From Bradyrhizobium sp. ISRA430 (GTDB taxonomy: Bacteria; Pseudomonadota; Alphaproteobacteria; Rhizobiales; Xanthobacteraceae), in contig NZ_CP094516.1 of NCBI RefSeq assembly GCF_029909975.1, forward strand, positions 2,976,001 through 3,040,000: a DNA stretch of 64,000 nt, given 5' to 3'. How positions within the stretch are numbered: position 1 is the first letter of the stretch; each line of letters opens with the position of its first letter. The notes beneath the pieces were generated by a model. It saw nothing but the letters and a program-made list of their open reading frames with translations, ran no database searches and was not told the origin of the DNA. The position numbers and the translations under genes were made by a program. Shown one piece after another: positions 25,440-35,479 of the stretch.

Positions 25440-28243
25440 TGGGATTGCCGCTCGCCTTCACCGAACCGCTGCTCCTGATCGGGCTCGTCAGCCTTCCCGT
25501 GCTGTGGTGGCTGCTCCGCGTCATGCCGCCGCGGCCGCGCCGCATCGAGTTTCCGCCGACGCGGCTGTTGTTCGACATCGCGCCGCGGGAGGAGACGCCT
25601 TCGCGGACACCCTGGTGGCTGACCGCGCTGCGCCTGCTGGCTGCGGCGCTCGTGATCTTCGCCGCCGCCGGCCCGATCTGGAATCCGCAGACCGGGATTG
25701 CCGGCAGCAAGGCGCCGCTGATGATCATGTTCGACGACGGCTGGAGCGCCGCCTCCAACTGGGAGGCCCGGATCAGGGCTGCCGACGAGCTGATTGCCAA
25801 TGCCGACAACGACCGCCGCGCCATCGCGCTGGTGCCGCTGTCGGAGCCGAACCGCGACATCACCCTGATGCCGGCCGGCGCTGCGCGCGTTGCGCTGCGG
25901 CAGCTCGCGCCAAAGCCCTATTCGATCGAGCGCGTTGAAACTCTCACGGCGATCGACCGTTTCCTCAAGGCGACCGGCGACTGCGAGATCGCCTGGCTGT
26001 CGGACGGTGTCGACACCGGACGCGGCGAGGAATTTCTGCAAGGCCTCGGCAAGACGATCGGAGATCGCAGCTTGACCGTGTTCGAAGGCGGCACGTCCTC
26101 ACCGCTGGCGCTCGCCGCAGCAGAGAACGCGGCTGCCCGGATGACGGTGAAGGTGCTGCGCACCGACAGCGGCATCGCCGCCGGCACCGTTCGGGCGCTG
26201 GACCAGAAGGGATCGCCGATCGGCGAAGCGCGCTACACTTTCGGCTCGCAGGACAAGGAGACGGAAGCCGCGTTCGACCTGCCGGTCGAGCTGCGCAACG
26301 ACATCACCCGGCTCGAGATCTCCGGCGAGCGTTCCGCCGGCGCGGTGCAATTGCTGGACAAGCGCTGGCGTCGCCGCGCCATCGGCATCGTCTCGGGCTC
26401 GACCAGCGAGACCGCACAGCCGCTGCTGGCGCCGACGTTCTATCTCACCCGCGCGCTGGCGCCGTTCGCCGACGTGCGGCTGGCCGACAAGGGTTCGCCG
26501 CAGCAGGGCATCACTCAGTTCCTCGACCAGAAGCTGCCGATGATCATCCTGGCCGATGTCGGGACCATCGCGCCTGAGCTGCGCGAGCGTCTCAACGCCT
26601 GGCTCGACCAGGGCGGCGTGCTGGTGCGCTTCGCCGGTCCCCGCCTCGCGCAGGCCGAAGACGATCTCGTGCCGGTCAAGCTGCGCAAGGGCGGCCGCAC
26701 GCTCGGCGGCAGCCTGACCTGGGAGAAGCCGCAGCATCTCGCCGCCTTTGCCGGCGACGGGCCGTTTGCCGGCGTCGCCGTCCCCAAGGACGTTACCGTG
26801 AGCCGCCAGGTTCTGGCCGAGCCCGACGCGGTGCTCTCGACCAAAAGCTGGGCCTCGCTCGAAGACGGCACGCCGCTCGTGACCGGCGAGCATCGCGGCA
26901 AGGGTCTCGTCAGCCTGTTCCACGTCAGTGCGGATATGCGCTGGTCGGACCTGCCGATGTCCGGCACCTTCGTCGAAATGCTGCGACGGATCGTCGACAT
27001 GTCCGGCTACACGTCAAAACCGGGCCCCGGCGTCGCCAGCGAGGCAAGCAGCGAGACGGTGGCGCCGCTGCACATCCTCGACGGCTTCGGCGCGTTCGGT
27101 CCGCCGCCGGCAAGCGCCAAGCCACTGCCCGCGGATTATCGCGACCGTGCCACGCCGGACCATCCGCCCGGCTTCTATGGCCCGGCGGAAGGACCGCTCG
27201 CCGTGAACACGCTCGCCGCCGCCGACCGCATCGCACCGCTCAACACCGCGAGCCTGCGCGCGCGGCACGCCACCTACAGCAATGCCGAGCCGCGGGACTT
27301 GCGCGGATGGCTGCTGTCATCGGCGCTGGCGCTGTTCCTGATCGACGCCTTGATCGTCGCGCTGCTCGGCGGCGGCCTCGCCGCGCTGCTGCGCCGCCGT
27401 GGCGCAACCGCCGTACTCGCGATCGGACTGGTCGTTGCCGGCCTGGTGTCGCCCTCACCGTCGCGCGCTGACGGCGCCGCGGACGAGTTCGCGATGAAGG
27501 CGGTGTCGCAGACCCGGCTTGCCTATGTCGTCACCGGCAATGCCGACGTCGATTCCATCGTCAAGGCCGGCATGGCCGGACTGACGCTGTTCCTGGCGCA
27601 GCGCACCGCGCTCGAGGCCGGCGACCCCGTCGGCGTCGATCCGGCGCGCGACGAGCTGGCCTTCTTCCCGCTGGTCTACTGGCCGATCGTACCGGGTGCC
27701 CCGAAGCCGCCACAGGACGCGATCAACAGGATCGACGCCTATATGAAGCAGGGCGGCACCGTGATCTTCGACACCCGTGATGCGGTGGAAGCACCGCCCG
27801 GCGGGAACGGCGCATCGCAGACGCCCGGCATGCAGGCGCTGCGCGAGATCCTGTCCTCGCTCGACGTGCCCGAGCTCGAGCCGGTGCCGCGCGAGCACGT
27901 GCTGACCAAGACCTTCTACCTGCTGCGCGACTTCCCCGGCCGCTTCAACTCCGGCCAGACCTGGGTCGAGACGTTGCCGCGCGAGGACGACGACGAGAGC
28001 GCGCAGCGGCCCGCGCGCGGTGGCGACGGCGTCTCGCCGATCATCATTACCTCGAACGATTTTGCGGGAGCCTGGGCGATCCGTCCCGACGGCCAGCCGA
28101 TGCTACCGCTCACGCCGGGCGAGCCGCGCCAGCGCGAATTCGCCTTCCGCGCCGGCGTCAACATCGTGATGTACACGCTGACCGGCAACTACAAGGCCGA
28201 CCAGGTGCACGCGCCGGCCCTGATCGAGCGGCTGGGACAATAG
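25436..28243 (+). CDS. Membrane protein with BatA-like N-terminus and DUF4159 domain
   Basis: 935 residues. Two N-terminal helices (8-27, 57-80) with the BatA-like PPTRLLFDIAP segment lead into a vWA-like region (MIMFDDGWSA), then a long periplasmic part. A helix pair around 622-660 is followed by DUF4159 (FPLVYWPIVPG, VIFDTRD ... FYLLRDFPGRF ... NIVMYTLTGNYKADQVH). It overlaps DUF58 by four bases. Third member of the moxR operon, likely the membrane platform of the ATPase; exact task unknown. Confidence 0.88.
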   Translation: MMGLPLAFTEPLLLIGLVSLPVLWWLLRVMPPRPRRIEFPPTRLLFDIAPREETPSRTPWWLTALRLLAAALVIFAAAGPIWNPQTGIAGSKAPLMIMFDDGWSAASNWEARIRAADELIANADNDRRAIALVPLSEPNRDITLMPAGAARVALRQLAPKPYSIERVETLTAIDRFLKATGDCEIAWLSDGVDTGRGEEFLQGLGKTIGDRSLTVFEGGTSSPLALAAAENAAARMTVKVLRTDSGIAAGTVRALDQKGSPIGEARYTFGSQDKETEAAFDLPVELRNDITRLEISGERSAGAVQLLDKRWRRRAIGIVSGSTSETAQPLLAPTFYLTRALAPFADVRLADKGSPQQGITQFLDQKLPMIILADVGTIAPELRERLNAWLDQGGVLVRFAGPRLAQAEDDLVPVKLRKGGRTLGGSLTWEKPQHLAAFAGDGPFAGVAVPKDVTVSRQVLAEPDAVLSTKSWASLEDGTPLVTGEHRGKGLVSLFHVSADMRWSDLPMSGTFVEMLRRIVDMSGYTSKPGPGVASEASSETVAPLHILDGFGAFGPPPASAKPLPADYRDRATPDHPPGFYGPAEGPLAVNTLAAADRIAPLNTASLRARHATYSNAEPRDLRGWLLSSALALFLIDALIVALLGGGLAALLRRRGATAVLAIGLVVAGLVSPSPSRADGAADEFAMKAVSQTRLAYVVTGNADVDSIVKAGMAGLTLFLAQRTALEAGDPVGVDPARDELAFFPLVYWPIVPGAPKPPQDAINRIDAYMKQGGTVIFDTRDAVEAPPGGNGASQTPGMQALREILSSLDVPELEPVPREHVLTKTFYLLRDFPGRFNSGQTWVETLPREDDDESAQRPARGGDGVSPIIITSNDFAGAWAIRPDGQPMLPLTPGEPRQREFAFRAGVNIVMYTLTGNYKADQVHAPALIERLGQ

Positions 28244-28250
28244 GATCGAC

Positions 28251-30314
28251 ATGAATTACGGCATCGCGTTCACGCCGCTTGTCCCCGCGATCGTGCTCTG
28301 GGTAGCGCTCGCCGCGATCGTGGTGATCGCGGCCATCCTGCTGCTCGCGCGCGCGCGCGGCGCTGCCGTGCGCGTGGCAGCGCTGGCGCTGTTCCTGCTG
28401 GCGCTCGCCAACCCGTCCTTCACGCGCGAAGACCGCGATCCCCTCACCTCGGTTGCCGCCGTCGTCGTCGACAAAAGCCCAAGCCAGAACTTCGGCAACC
28501 GCACCCGCGAGACCGCGCAGGCGCAGCAATCGCTCGTCGACACTCTGAAGAAGATCAAGGGTCTCGAAGTGCGCGTCGTCGACGCCGGGCAGGCCGACGG
28601 CGAAACCGACGGCACGAGGCTGTTCGGCGCGCTCGCCTCTGCGCTGTCGGACGTGCCGGTCGACCGCGTCGCCGGCGCGTTCCTGATCACCGACGGCCGC
28701 GTCCACGACATTCCGGCCAACGCCGCCGCGCTCGGCTTCCAGGCGCCGGTGCACGCGCTGATCACGGGACAGAAGGACGAGCGCGATCGCCGCATCGCGA
28801 TCACGGCGGCGCCGCGCTTCGGCATCGTCGGCCAGACCCAGACCATCACCTACCGCCTCGACGATCAGGGCGTCAGCGGCGAGCGCGCCAAGGTCACGGT
28901 CCGCCGCGACGGCGAGACGATCAACGAGCGCACGCTGTCGAGCGGACAGAGCGCGAGCGTCGACGTCGACATCAAGCATGCCGGCCCGAACATCGTCGAG
29001 ATCGAGGCGTCACCGCTCGAGCGTGAGCTGACGCCGGTGAACAACCGCGCCGTCGTTGCCATCGACGGCGTGCGCGACAAGCTGCGCGTGCTGCTCGTCT
29101 CCGGCGAGCCGCATTCCGGCGAACGTACCTGGCGCAACCTGCTGAAGTCAGACGCCAGCGTCGATCTCGTGCATTTCACCATTCTCCGGCCCCCGGAGAA
29201 GCAGGACGGCACGCCGATCAACGAATTGTCGCTGATCGCGTTTCCGACCCGCGAGCTGTTCCAGCAGAAGATCAACGAATTCCAGCTCATCATCTTCGAC
29301 CGCTATGCCCGCCAGGGCGTGCTGCCGATCGCCTATTTCGACAACATCGCGCGCTATGTGCGCTCGGGCGGCGCGGTGCTGGTTTCGGCCGGCCCCGATT
29401 ACGCGTCGAACACCAGCATCTGGCGCACGCCGCTGGATTCCGTGCTGCCCGCCGAGCCTGTCGGCGTGACCGAGAAGCCGTTCTATGCGCATCTGTCCGA
29501 CATCGGCAAACGCCATCCCGTCACGCGCGGGCTGGAGGGCTCCGCGAGCGAGCCGCCGCATTGGAGCCGCTTCTTCCGCACCGTCGACACCCGCAATGCC
29601 GTCAACCCGCCGGTGATGACGGGCGTGGACGGCAAGCCGCTGTTGTTCCTGTCGCGCTTCGGCGAGGGCCGCGTCGCGCTGCTGCTCTCCGATCACATCT
29701 GGCTGTGGGCGCGCGGCTATGAGGGCGGCGGCCCGCATCTCGATCTGCTCCGGCGGACGTCGCACTGGCTGATGAAGCAGCCCGATCTCGACGAGGAAGC
29801 CCTGCGCCTCCAGGTGCAGGGCAAGGATCTCGTGGTGATTCGCCAGACCATGTCGGACAGCGTCCAGCCGGTCAGCGTCACCTCGCCCTCGGGGGTGAGC
29901 CACGATCTCACCTTGAGCGCCGGCGAGCCCGGCGAATGGCGCGCCAGCCTGCCGGCCAACGAGCTCGGCCTGTGGCAGGCGACCGACGGCACGCTGAAGG
30001 CGCTGATCAACGTCGGCCCGACCAATCCGAAGGAATTTTCGGAGGTCACCTCCACCACCGAGACGTTGAAGCCGCTCGCGCAGGCGACCGGCGGCAACGC
30101 CGTGCGGGTGGTCGACGGCTCCAGCGTCGATCTGCCCCGCATCGTGCCGGTGCGGTCGTCCAGCGTGTTCCATGGCGATGGCTGGATGGGGGTCAGGATG
30201 CGCGACGCCAGCGTGGTGAAGGGCGTCGGCGTGCTGCCGATCTTCGCCGGCCTGATAGGGCTCCTGCTGCTGCTCGGCGCGTTCGCCGCGACCTGGGTCC
30301 GCGAAGGACGCTGA
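28251..30314 (+). CDS. Large membrane protein with glutamine-amidotransferase-like domain
   Basis: 687 residues. Two N-terminal helices (10-50) and one C-terminal helix (about 657-680) bracket a periplasmic region. It contains vWA-like sequence (AAVVVDKSPSQNF), an Ig-like part (VTVRRDGETIN) and a class-I-amidotransferase-like fold (FDRYARQGVLPIAYFDNIARYVRSGGAVLVSAG) that lacks an obvious catalytic Cys. Last gene of the moxR operon, 7 bases after the DUF4159 gene. Confidence 0.85.
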   Translation: MNYGIAFTPLVPAIVLWVALAAIVVIAAILLLARARGAAVRVAALALFLLALANPSFTREDRDPLTSVAAVVVDKSPSQNFGNRTRETAQAQQSLVDTLKKIKGLEVRVVDAGQADGETDGTRLFGALASALSDVPVDRVAGAFLITDGRVHDIPANAAALGFQAPVHALITGQKDERDRRIAITAAPRFGIVGQTQTITYRLDDQGVSGERAKVTVRRDGETINERTLSSGQSASVDVDIKHAGPNIVEIEASPLERELTPVNNRAVVAIDGVRDKLRVLLVSGEPHSGERTWRNLLKSDASVDLVHFTILRPPEKQDGTPINELSLIAFPTRELFQQKINEFQLIIFDRYARQGVLPIAYFDNIARYVRSGGAVLVSAGPDYASNTSIWRTPLDSVLPAEPVGVTEKPFYAHLSDIGKRHPVTRGLEGSASEPPHWSRFFRTVDTRNAVNPPVMTGVDGKPLLFLSRFGEGRVALLLSDHIWLWARGYEGGGPHLDLLRRTSHWLMKQPDLDEEALRLQVQGKDLVVIRQTMSDSVQPVSVTSPSGVSHDLTLSAGEPGEWRASLPANELGLWQATDGTLKALINVGPTNPKEFSEVTSTTETLKPLAQATGGNAVRVVDGSSVDLPRIVPVRSSSVFHGDGWMGVRMRDASVVKGVGVLPIFAGLIGLLLLLGAFAATWVREGR

Positions 30315-30318
30315 CCCT

Positions 30319-30413
30319 AAAGCGCGATGTCATCGCGCTTTGGCGGTATTGTTTGAGCATTGTTTGAGTATGATCTTCTCGGAGAACCGCGTCGCGCTTT
30401 TCCGGATCATGCT
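30319..30413. repeat. Dispersed palindromic repeat ('cgcgatg...ttccggatcatgctc')
   Basis: An AAAGCGCGATG / CATCGCGCTTT hairpin (30319-30341) is followed by arms GAGTATGATCTTCTC and TTTTCCGGATCATGCTC. The layout matches a common rhizobial intergenic repeat. It lies just after the moxR operon and could also help end its transcript. Confidence 0.75.
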
Positions 30414-30491
30414 CCGTTGCCCGAACGACACATCGCACGGCCGGTCTGCCCCGGCCCGCCGGGCGACGGTTGACATCCGCTGAGCGTTCCT

Positions 30492-30514
30492 GCGATGTTA
30501 CTTTATAACATCGC
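30492..30514 (+). promoter_or_regulatory. Zur-type operator
   Basis: GCGATGTTA (30492-30500), CTTTA, TAACATCGC (30506-30514): a perfect 9-bp inverted repeat with an AT core. The half-site GATGTTA and the 5-base spacer resemble alphaproteobacterial zinc-uptake regulator boxes. It sits 45 bases before the DUF2946 start codon, where bound Zur would block transcription of the DUF2946-TonB receptor pair when zinc is plentiful (inference). Confidence 0.65.
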
Positions 30515-30559
30515 GATGTCAGGGGATTGGCGCCTCGCGATGTGGGGTGCGTTCACAAG

Positions 30560-30964
30560 ATGAAATGGTTCCGGTCGAACATCAGGCACGGCGCTCGGCT
30601 CGCGCTTTTCGCGCTGCTGGTGCAGTTCGCGCTGACGTTCGGACATAGCCATTGGTTCGCGCAGGCCGCACCGCTCGCACAGCAATCGCTGCAGCAGCCT
30701 GACGGCTACAAGGGTGTTACCGCGGTCGACCGCGCCGCGGTCCAGAAGCAAACGCCCTCGAGCCCCGATCGCGAGCAGCCCGGCGACGACAATTGCGCGA
30801 TCTGCGCCGTGGTCGCGATGGCGGGCACCGTCGTGTTCGCGACGCCGCCTTTGCTGCTGCTGCCGCAAGCCGTGGAGCTGCTCTACCGCTCCACTGACGC
30901 TGAATTCATCCATCTGAAATCGGCCGGTGCGGCATTCCAGCCCCGCGCCCCTCCCGCGTCCTGA
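30560..30964 (+). CDS. DUF2946 family exported protein
   Basis: 134 residues. N-terminal hydrophobic segment (9-27) with a GHSH pair, then the CAIC motif near residue 86 and a second hydrophobic stretch (VVAMAGTVVFATPPLLLLPQ). DUF2946 proteins are short membrane or exported proteins found beside metal-uptake receptors. It has the Zur-type box upstream and a TonB receptor 137 bases downstream, so a zinc link is suggested. ATG 30560 gives the shortest signal-like N-terminus. Confidence 0.75.
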   Translation: MKWFRSNIRHGARLALFALLVQFALTFGHSHWFAQAAPLAQQSLQQPDGYKGVTAVDRAAVQKQTPSSPDREQPGDDNCAICAVVAMAGTVVFATPPLLLLPQAVELLYRSTDAEFIHLKSAGAAFQPRAPPAS

Positions 30965-31101
30965 CCTCCAACGCTTGATCACGCCCGGACTCGTCGCGGC
31001 CTTGAGCAGCGGCAATCGCCCGGGAGCCGTTGAAGTCGAATTGCAGGCCGCCTCCGATCAACAAGCAGACTTTCGGACGGCGCCTGACCGGAATCAGGAC
31101 A

Positions 31102-33501
31102 ATGACATCTAGATTGCGACGCGCGCAGCGCCTTAGCGGAGCAAGCCTGCTCCTGCTCGGCGCCGCCGCGACCCCGGCGCTCGCCCAAGAGTTGGCCCAG
31201 GAAAAGCCGGCCGCCACCGAGCTTCCCGCCGTCACGGTCACGGCGCCGAGCCCCATCCAGCGCAGGGCGGTCGTGCCGTCACGCACCCCAAGCCGCGTCG
31301 CCCGCGCCGCGCCTGCACGCCACCGCGAACGTGCGGCCGAACCCGCGCCGCCGGCCCCTACTCCACCCGCTGCACCTCAGCAAGGCGTGCTGCCGATCGT
31401 GACCAACCAGTTCGCCACAGTCACCGTTGTGCCGAACGAGGAGATCCGCCGCGAGGGCGGCGGGCAGCTCGGCGACCTCCTGTTCTCCAAGCCCGGCATC
31501 ACCGGATCGAGCTTCGCGCCTGGTGCCTCCAGCCGGCCGATCATCAGGGGTCTCGACGTCAATCGCGTCGGCATCGTCGAGAACGGCACCAATTCCGGCG
31601 GCGCATCCGACCTCGGCGAGGATCACTTCGTCCCGATCGATACCCTTGCAACCAACCAGGTCGAAGTGGTGCGCGGGCCCGCCGCGCTTCGCTACGGCTC
31701 GACCTCGATCGGCGGCGTCGTGAGCGCCACCAACAACCGGATTCCGGATGCAGTGCCGACCTGCGACGCGCCGCCGTTCCAAACTTACGGCCTGCCGGCC
31801 AAGGCACCGCTCGCCACAGCCGCGACATCGCCCTGCGTCACGGCCGAGACGCGCTCCGCCTTCACTTCGGTCGATCGCGGCGTCGAAAGCGGTGTGCTGC
31901 TCGATACCGGCGGCGGCAACTACGCCTTCCATGCCGACGTGTATGGCCGCAACACAACGGATTACGGCATCCCGAGCTACCCGTATCTGTTCGACCAGAC
32001 GCGGCCCATCACGAACGGCCGTCAGCCCAATTCGGCGACGCGCTCGGACGGCGCCTCGCTCGGCGGCTCCTACTTCTTCCAGGGCGGCTATATCGGCGCA
32101 GCGATCACGCAGAACGACTCGCTCTACCACATTCCCGGCATCGACGGCGCCGACCACAACACGCGGATTGACGCCCACCAGACCAAGATCAACGTCAAGG
32201 GCGAGTACCGGCCCGATGCCGCCGCGATCGACACCATCCGCTTCTGGGCCGGCGCCACCGACTACCGGCACAACGAGATCGGCCTTGCCGATCCCCTCGA
32301 TCCCAACAGCGACGGCGTGCGGCAGACCTTCACCAACAAGGAGCAGGAGATCCGCACCGAGGTGCAGTTGATGCCGTTCAACGCCCGCTTCGCCGAGGTG
32401 ACCACGGCGTTCGGCGTCCAGGCCGGCCACCAGGAATTGACCGCGCCGAGCCCCGACGATCCGGGCAGCCCACTCAACGGATTATGGGACCCTAACAATA
32501 ACAACAGGGTCGCCGGTTACGTCTTCAACGAGCTGAAATTCACCGAGACCACCAAGGCGCAGATTGCCGGACGCATCGAACATGTCGATCTCTCCGGGAC
32601 AACGCCGGCATTCATACCTCCCGTGTTCGACGTTAATATCGACCCTGCCAGTATTGGTCCTGCCACGCCGCGGAACCTGCACTTCACGCCCAAGAGTGCG
32701 AGCATTGGCCTGCTCCAGGATCTGCCGTGGGGTCTGGTTGCCAGCGTTACCGGTCAATACGTCGAACGAGCGCCGAAACCGGCAGAGCTGTTTTCGCGCG
32801 GCGCGCATGACGCGACCGCTACCTTCGACATCGGCAATCCGGACCTCGGCATCGAAACGGCAAAATCGATCGAGGTCGGCCTGCGGCGGGCGACAGGGCC
32901 GTTCCGTTTCGAACTCACCGGCTACTACACGAGGTTCAACGGCTTCATATTCCGCCGATTGACCGGCAACACGTGCGACGATGCCGCTTGTGTGGACATC
33001 GCCAATCCGGACCAGCTTGAACTGCAGCAAGCGAGATATTCGCAGCGCGATGCCATCTTCCGCGGCGGCGAATTCCAGTCGCAACTCGACGTCGGCGCGT
33101 TCCATGGCGGCATCTGGGGCATCGAGAACCAGCTCGACGCGGTGCGCGCCACCTTCACCGACGGCACCAACGTGCCGCGCATTCCGCCCGTGCGGATCGG
33201 CGGCGGCGTGTTCTGGCGCGACGACAACTGGCTGATGCGCGTCAACCTGTTGCACGCCTTCGCGCAGAACAACGTCGCCCCGATCGCGGAGACGCCGACG
33301 CCGGGCTATAACCTGCTGAAGGCCGAGGTCAGCTACAAGACCAAGCTCGGTCCCAATCCGTTCGGCGCGCGCGAGATGACGGCCGGCCTCGTCGGCAACA
33401 ATCTCCTCAACGAGAGCATCCGTAACGCGGTGTCCTACACGAAAGATCAGGTTCTGATGCCCGGCATCGGCGTACGGGCGTTCGCCAACTTCAAGTTCTA
33501 G
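31102..33501 (+). CDS. TonB-dependent outer membrane receptor, ZnuD-like
   Basis: 799 residues. Signal peptide (1-32, ending PALAQ), a TonB-box-like TELPAVTVTAP, a Pro/Ala-rich linker, plug domain (about 115-235 with IRGLDVNRVGIVENG) and a 22-strand-type barrel ending in Phe (FANFKF). Segments FSRGAHDATATFDIGNPDLG and LGEDHFVPID are shared with ZnuD zinc receptors, as recalled. With the Zur-like box upstream, zinc (or another divalent metal) is the likely cargo. His/Asp pairs occur in loops (DGADHNTRIDAH). ATG 31102 starts a normal signal peptide. Confidence 0.88.
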   Translation: MTSRLRRAQRLSGASLLLLGAAATPALAQELAQEKPAATELPAVTVTAPSPIQRRAVVPSRTPSRVARAAPARHRERAAEPAPPAPTPPAAPQQGVLPIVTNQFATVTVVPNEEIRREGGGQLGDLLFSKPGITGSSFAPGASSRPIIRGLDVNRVGIVENGTNSGGASDLGEDHFVPIDTLATNQVEVVRGPAALRYGSTSIGGVVSATNNRIPDAVPTCDAPPFQTYGLPAKAPLATAATSPCVTAETRSAFTSVDRGVESGVLLDTGGGNYAFHADVYGRNTTDYGIPSYPYLFDQTRPITNGRQPNSATRSDGASLGGSYFFQGGYIGAAITQNDSLYHIPGIDGADHNTRIDAHQTKINVKGEYRPDAAAIDTIRFWAGATDYRHNEIGLADPLDPNSDGVRQTFTNKEQEIRTEVQLMPFNARFAEVTTAFGVQAGHQELTAPSPDDPGSPLNGLWDPNNNNRVAGYVFNELKFTETTKAQIAGRIEHVDLSGTTPAFIPPVFDVNIDPASIGPATPRNLHFTPKSASIGLLQDLPWGLVASVTGQYVERAPKPAELFSRGAHDATATFDIGNPDLGIETAKSIEVGLRRATGPFRFELTGYYTRFNGFIFRRLTGNTCDDAACVDIANPDQLELQQARYSQRDAIFRGGEFQSQLDVGAFHGGIWGIENQLDAVRATFTDGTNVPRIPPVRIGGGVFWRDDNWLMRVNLLHAFAQNNVAPIAETPTPGYNLLKAEVSYKTKLGPNPFGAREMTAGLVGNNLLNESIRNAVSYTKDQVLMPGIGVRAFANFKF

Positions 33502-33585
33502 CCGAGACACGAAGTATCGGGTTTGGCTTCCGAATCGCGCCGGAGGTGCGCTGCACCTCCGGTTGCAGGCGTTCACCCCTTGCGT

Positions 33586-34908
33586 CTAAGCCGCAGTGGA
33601 AATTGCAGGTTTGGTCGCAAGCAGTGTCCTCCGATCGTGGATCAAGTTCTCCAACCTGTGGGCCGCGACATTCAATGTAGCCTCGTCCACCGCACTCTCG
33701 TCTCCCTTTGCGGCCTTGCTGCGCTGCTCTTTCAGAATACCGTCAATCTCTTCTTCGATTTCCACCAGCTCGGCCTCCGTGCCGACCTTCCGGATCCGTC
33801 GCGCCAGGGCATAAAGAGAATCCAACGGCCCTTCCACAGTTGCAGGCTGCCCGATTCCGAGAAATTTCCAGGCCGCCGCCAGAACCGATGCCAGGCCGCC
33901 TAAAATCATCGGGGTCAGATAGATCCAGTTGCCGTATTCATCCATGAAGCTCTGTTGGGTGCCGTTGTAGAAGGCTGCTGCCCCAGGATGCACGGCAAGG
34001 TAGGCATCCGGGTCGGTACTGGGGGCGGTAATTTGTGCAAACAGCGGCTGCTCGGTTAACAGGTCTCTACGAACGCTCATGATCGTTTGCGTGAGAGTGC
34101 CGATCAAATCGGAGCTAAGCTTCTTTCTCGCAACCAAATACAGCGACGTTCTCACGGTCGTGAGATCATCGTCTGGAACCGGCGGGGCTCCGCGTAACGT
34201 TCCCTTCGGCACGTCGAAGCTTTCATAGGCTCGATCATACTCCGCAATCGCGCCTGCGGACTCGATTGCAATCAGGACCGGCAACGCCTTCGGGCTTTGC
34301 TGAAACAAGCCCCGCACCTGCGCCAGGTATCGCTCGGCCAAAGGGATCACAACAAGCAGCGCGGCAACCTCCTTGGATTGAATCGCACGCCGCGCATCCG
34401 CAAGCTCAATGTCTTTGAACGTCTTGGCGCGATCCAGGCCATATTCCTTGCTCAGCACGTCGACAAGTCTGGCATTTGCGGCGCCTGCGATGACGCCCAC
34501 TCGGCGGCCCTTCAGCTTATCCATGCTGTCGATCGTCGAGCCCGGTGGAGCGATGAGAAGTGCGACCATGCGGCTCACGACAACGACAGCCTGGGCTTGA
34601 GACAGATCGCCGACATCGCCACGAACAACCGCGAGATCAACGTCACCCGCCGAAAAGGTCTTGGCGGCTTCGAGTGTCGTACCGACGTCGATCACCTTGA
34701 GGCGCACCGCCGCATTCGTCGAAACGAGCCGGCTTGCGATAGCGGACATTGCCTTGACGGCCTCACCGTCAACCGAGCCCGCCGCCACGGTCAGCGTCAC
34801 CGGCCGGGTATAGTATCGATAGCCAAGAAGACCTGCGCCCGTCGCAAGAATGGCAAGTCCTACGAGCAGGACAAAGCGAAGCCAGAGCGGAAGTTTGATC
34901 GAGATCAT
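33586..34908 (-). CDS. TAXI family TRAP transporter solute-binding protein
   Basis: 440 residues. N-terminal membrane anchor (about 8-30), then a TAXI-type binding domain (VTLTVAAGSVDGEAVKAM, GDVDLAVVRGDV, LKGRRVGVIAGAANARLVDVL). A C-terminal helix (YLTPMILGGLASVLAAAWKFLG, about 340-362) and an acidic coiled-coil-like tail follow, which is not usual for a free periplasmic protein. No TRAP permease is near, so a sensory or membrane-bound binding role is possible. GGAG sits 8 bases before ATG 34908; ATG 34914 is an alternative. Confidence 0.85.
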   Translation of the reverse strand: MISIKLPLWLRFVLLVGLAILATGAGLLGYRYYTRPVTLTVAAGSVDGEAVKAMSAIASRLVSTNAAVRLKVIDVGTTLEAAKTFSAGDVDLAVVRGDVGDLSQAQAVVVVSRMVALLIAPPGSTIDSMDKLKGRRVGVIAGAANARLVDVLSKEYGLDRAKTFKDIELADARRAIQSKEVAALLVVIPLAERYLAQVRGLFQQSPKALPVLIAIESAGAIAEYDRAYESFDVPKGTLRGAPPVPDDDLTTVRTSLYLVARKKLSSDLIGTLTQTIMSVRRDLLTEQPLFAQITAPSTDPDAYLAVHPGAAAFYNGTQQSFMDEYGNWIYLTPMILGGLASVLAAAWKFLGIGQPATVEGPLDSLYALARRIRKVGTEAELVEIEEEIDGILKEQRSKAAKGDESAVDEATLNVAAHRLENLIHDRRTLLATKPAISTAA

Positions 34909-35030
34909 GCTCATCACTCCGTCGGATTTCAGGCCGTATCCCAATCCCCATTCATGTGTGCACGGCGTTCCGAGCTCGTGCACGCAAGCTCGGACCTTCC
35001 CTCGCAAGTCGCGATTTCCTTGGTCGAAAT

Positions 35031-35474
35031 CTACACATGATGGTCGAAATCCCTTAGGGCAATTCGAGTCTCGCGAGCGAGATTGACCAGTGACAGGACG
35101 AAAAACACCAGTGCGGCAATAAACAGAATGGCAAAGCCATATTCGTGCGTGAGGTGCAGCAGAGCGCTCACGAACGCAATGATGATCAGGCAGGCTGTGA
35201 TGATGGCACACATGGTGGAATAGAATATCGACTGGTTGAGGAGCGCCGCCCGGCGCTTAAGACGGGGGATATCCACCTTGAGGTATGCTTTGGGATCTTC
35301 TCTGTCGGCGATGCTGTGAAGGAATTGCGAGCGATCGATCACGCGGTTCATGCGCGACATCAGCACCGAAATGAACGCTGCAACGGCCCCAAGCAGAAAC
35401 GCCGGTGCCGCCACGCTGCCGATGATGCGGGATAGCTGGTCGATCGATGGAATCAGCGGCAGCGCATCGCTCAT
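35031..35474 (-). CDS. DUF2721 family membrane protein
   Basis: 147 residues with three membrane helices (about 20-38, 82-108, 113-133) and a basic cytoplasmic segment (RMNRVIDRSQFL ... RLKRRAALLNQSI) that is the family hallmark. Function unknown. It is 5 bases downstream of the small secreted gene and likely in one operon with the TAXI gene. Confidence 0.85.
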   Translation of the reverse strand: MSDALPLIPSIDQLSRIIGSVAAPAFLLGAVAAFISVLMSRMNRVIDRSQFLHSIADREDPKAYLKVDIPRLKRRAALLNQSIFYSTMCAIITACLIIIAFVSALLHLTHEYGFAILFIAALVFFVLSLVNLARETRIALRDFDHHV

Positions 35475-35479
35475 GTCAG

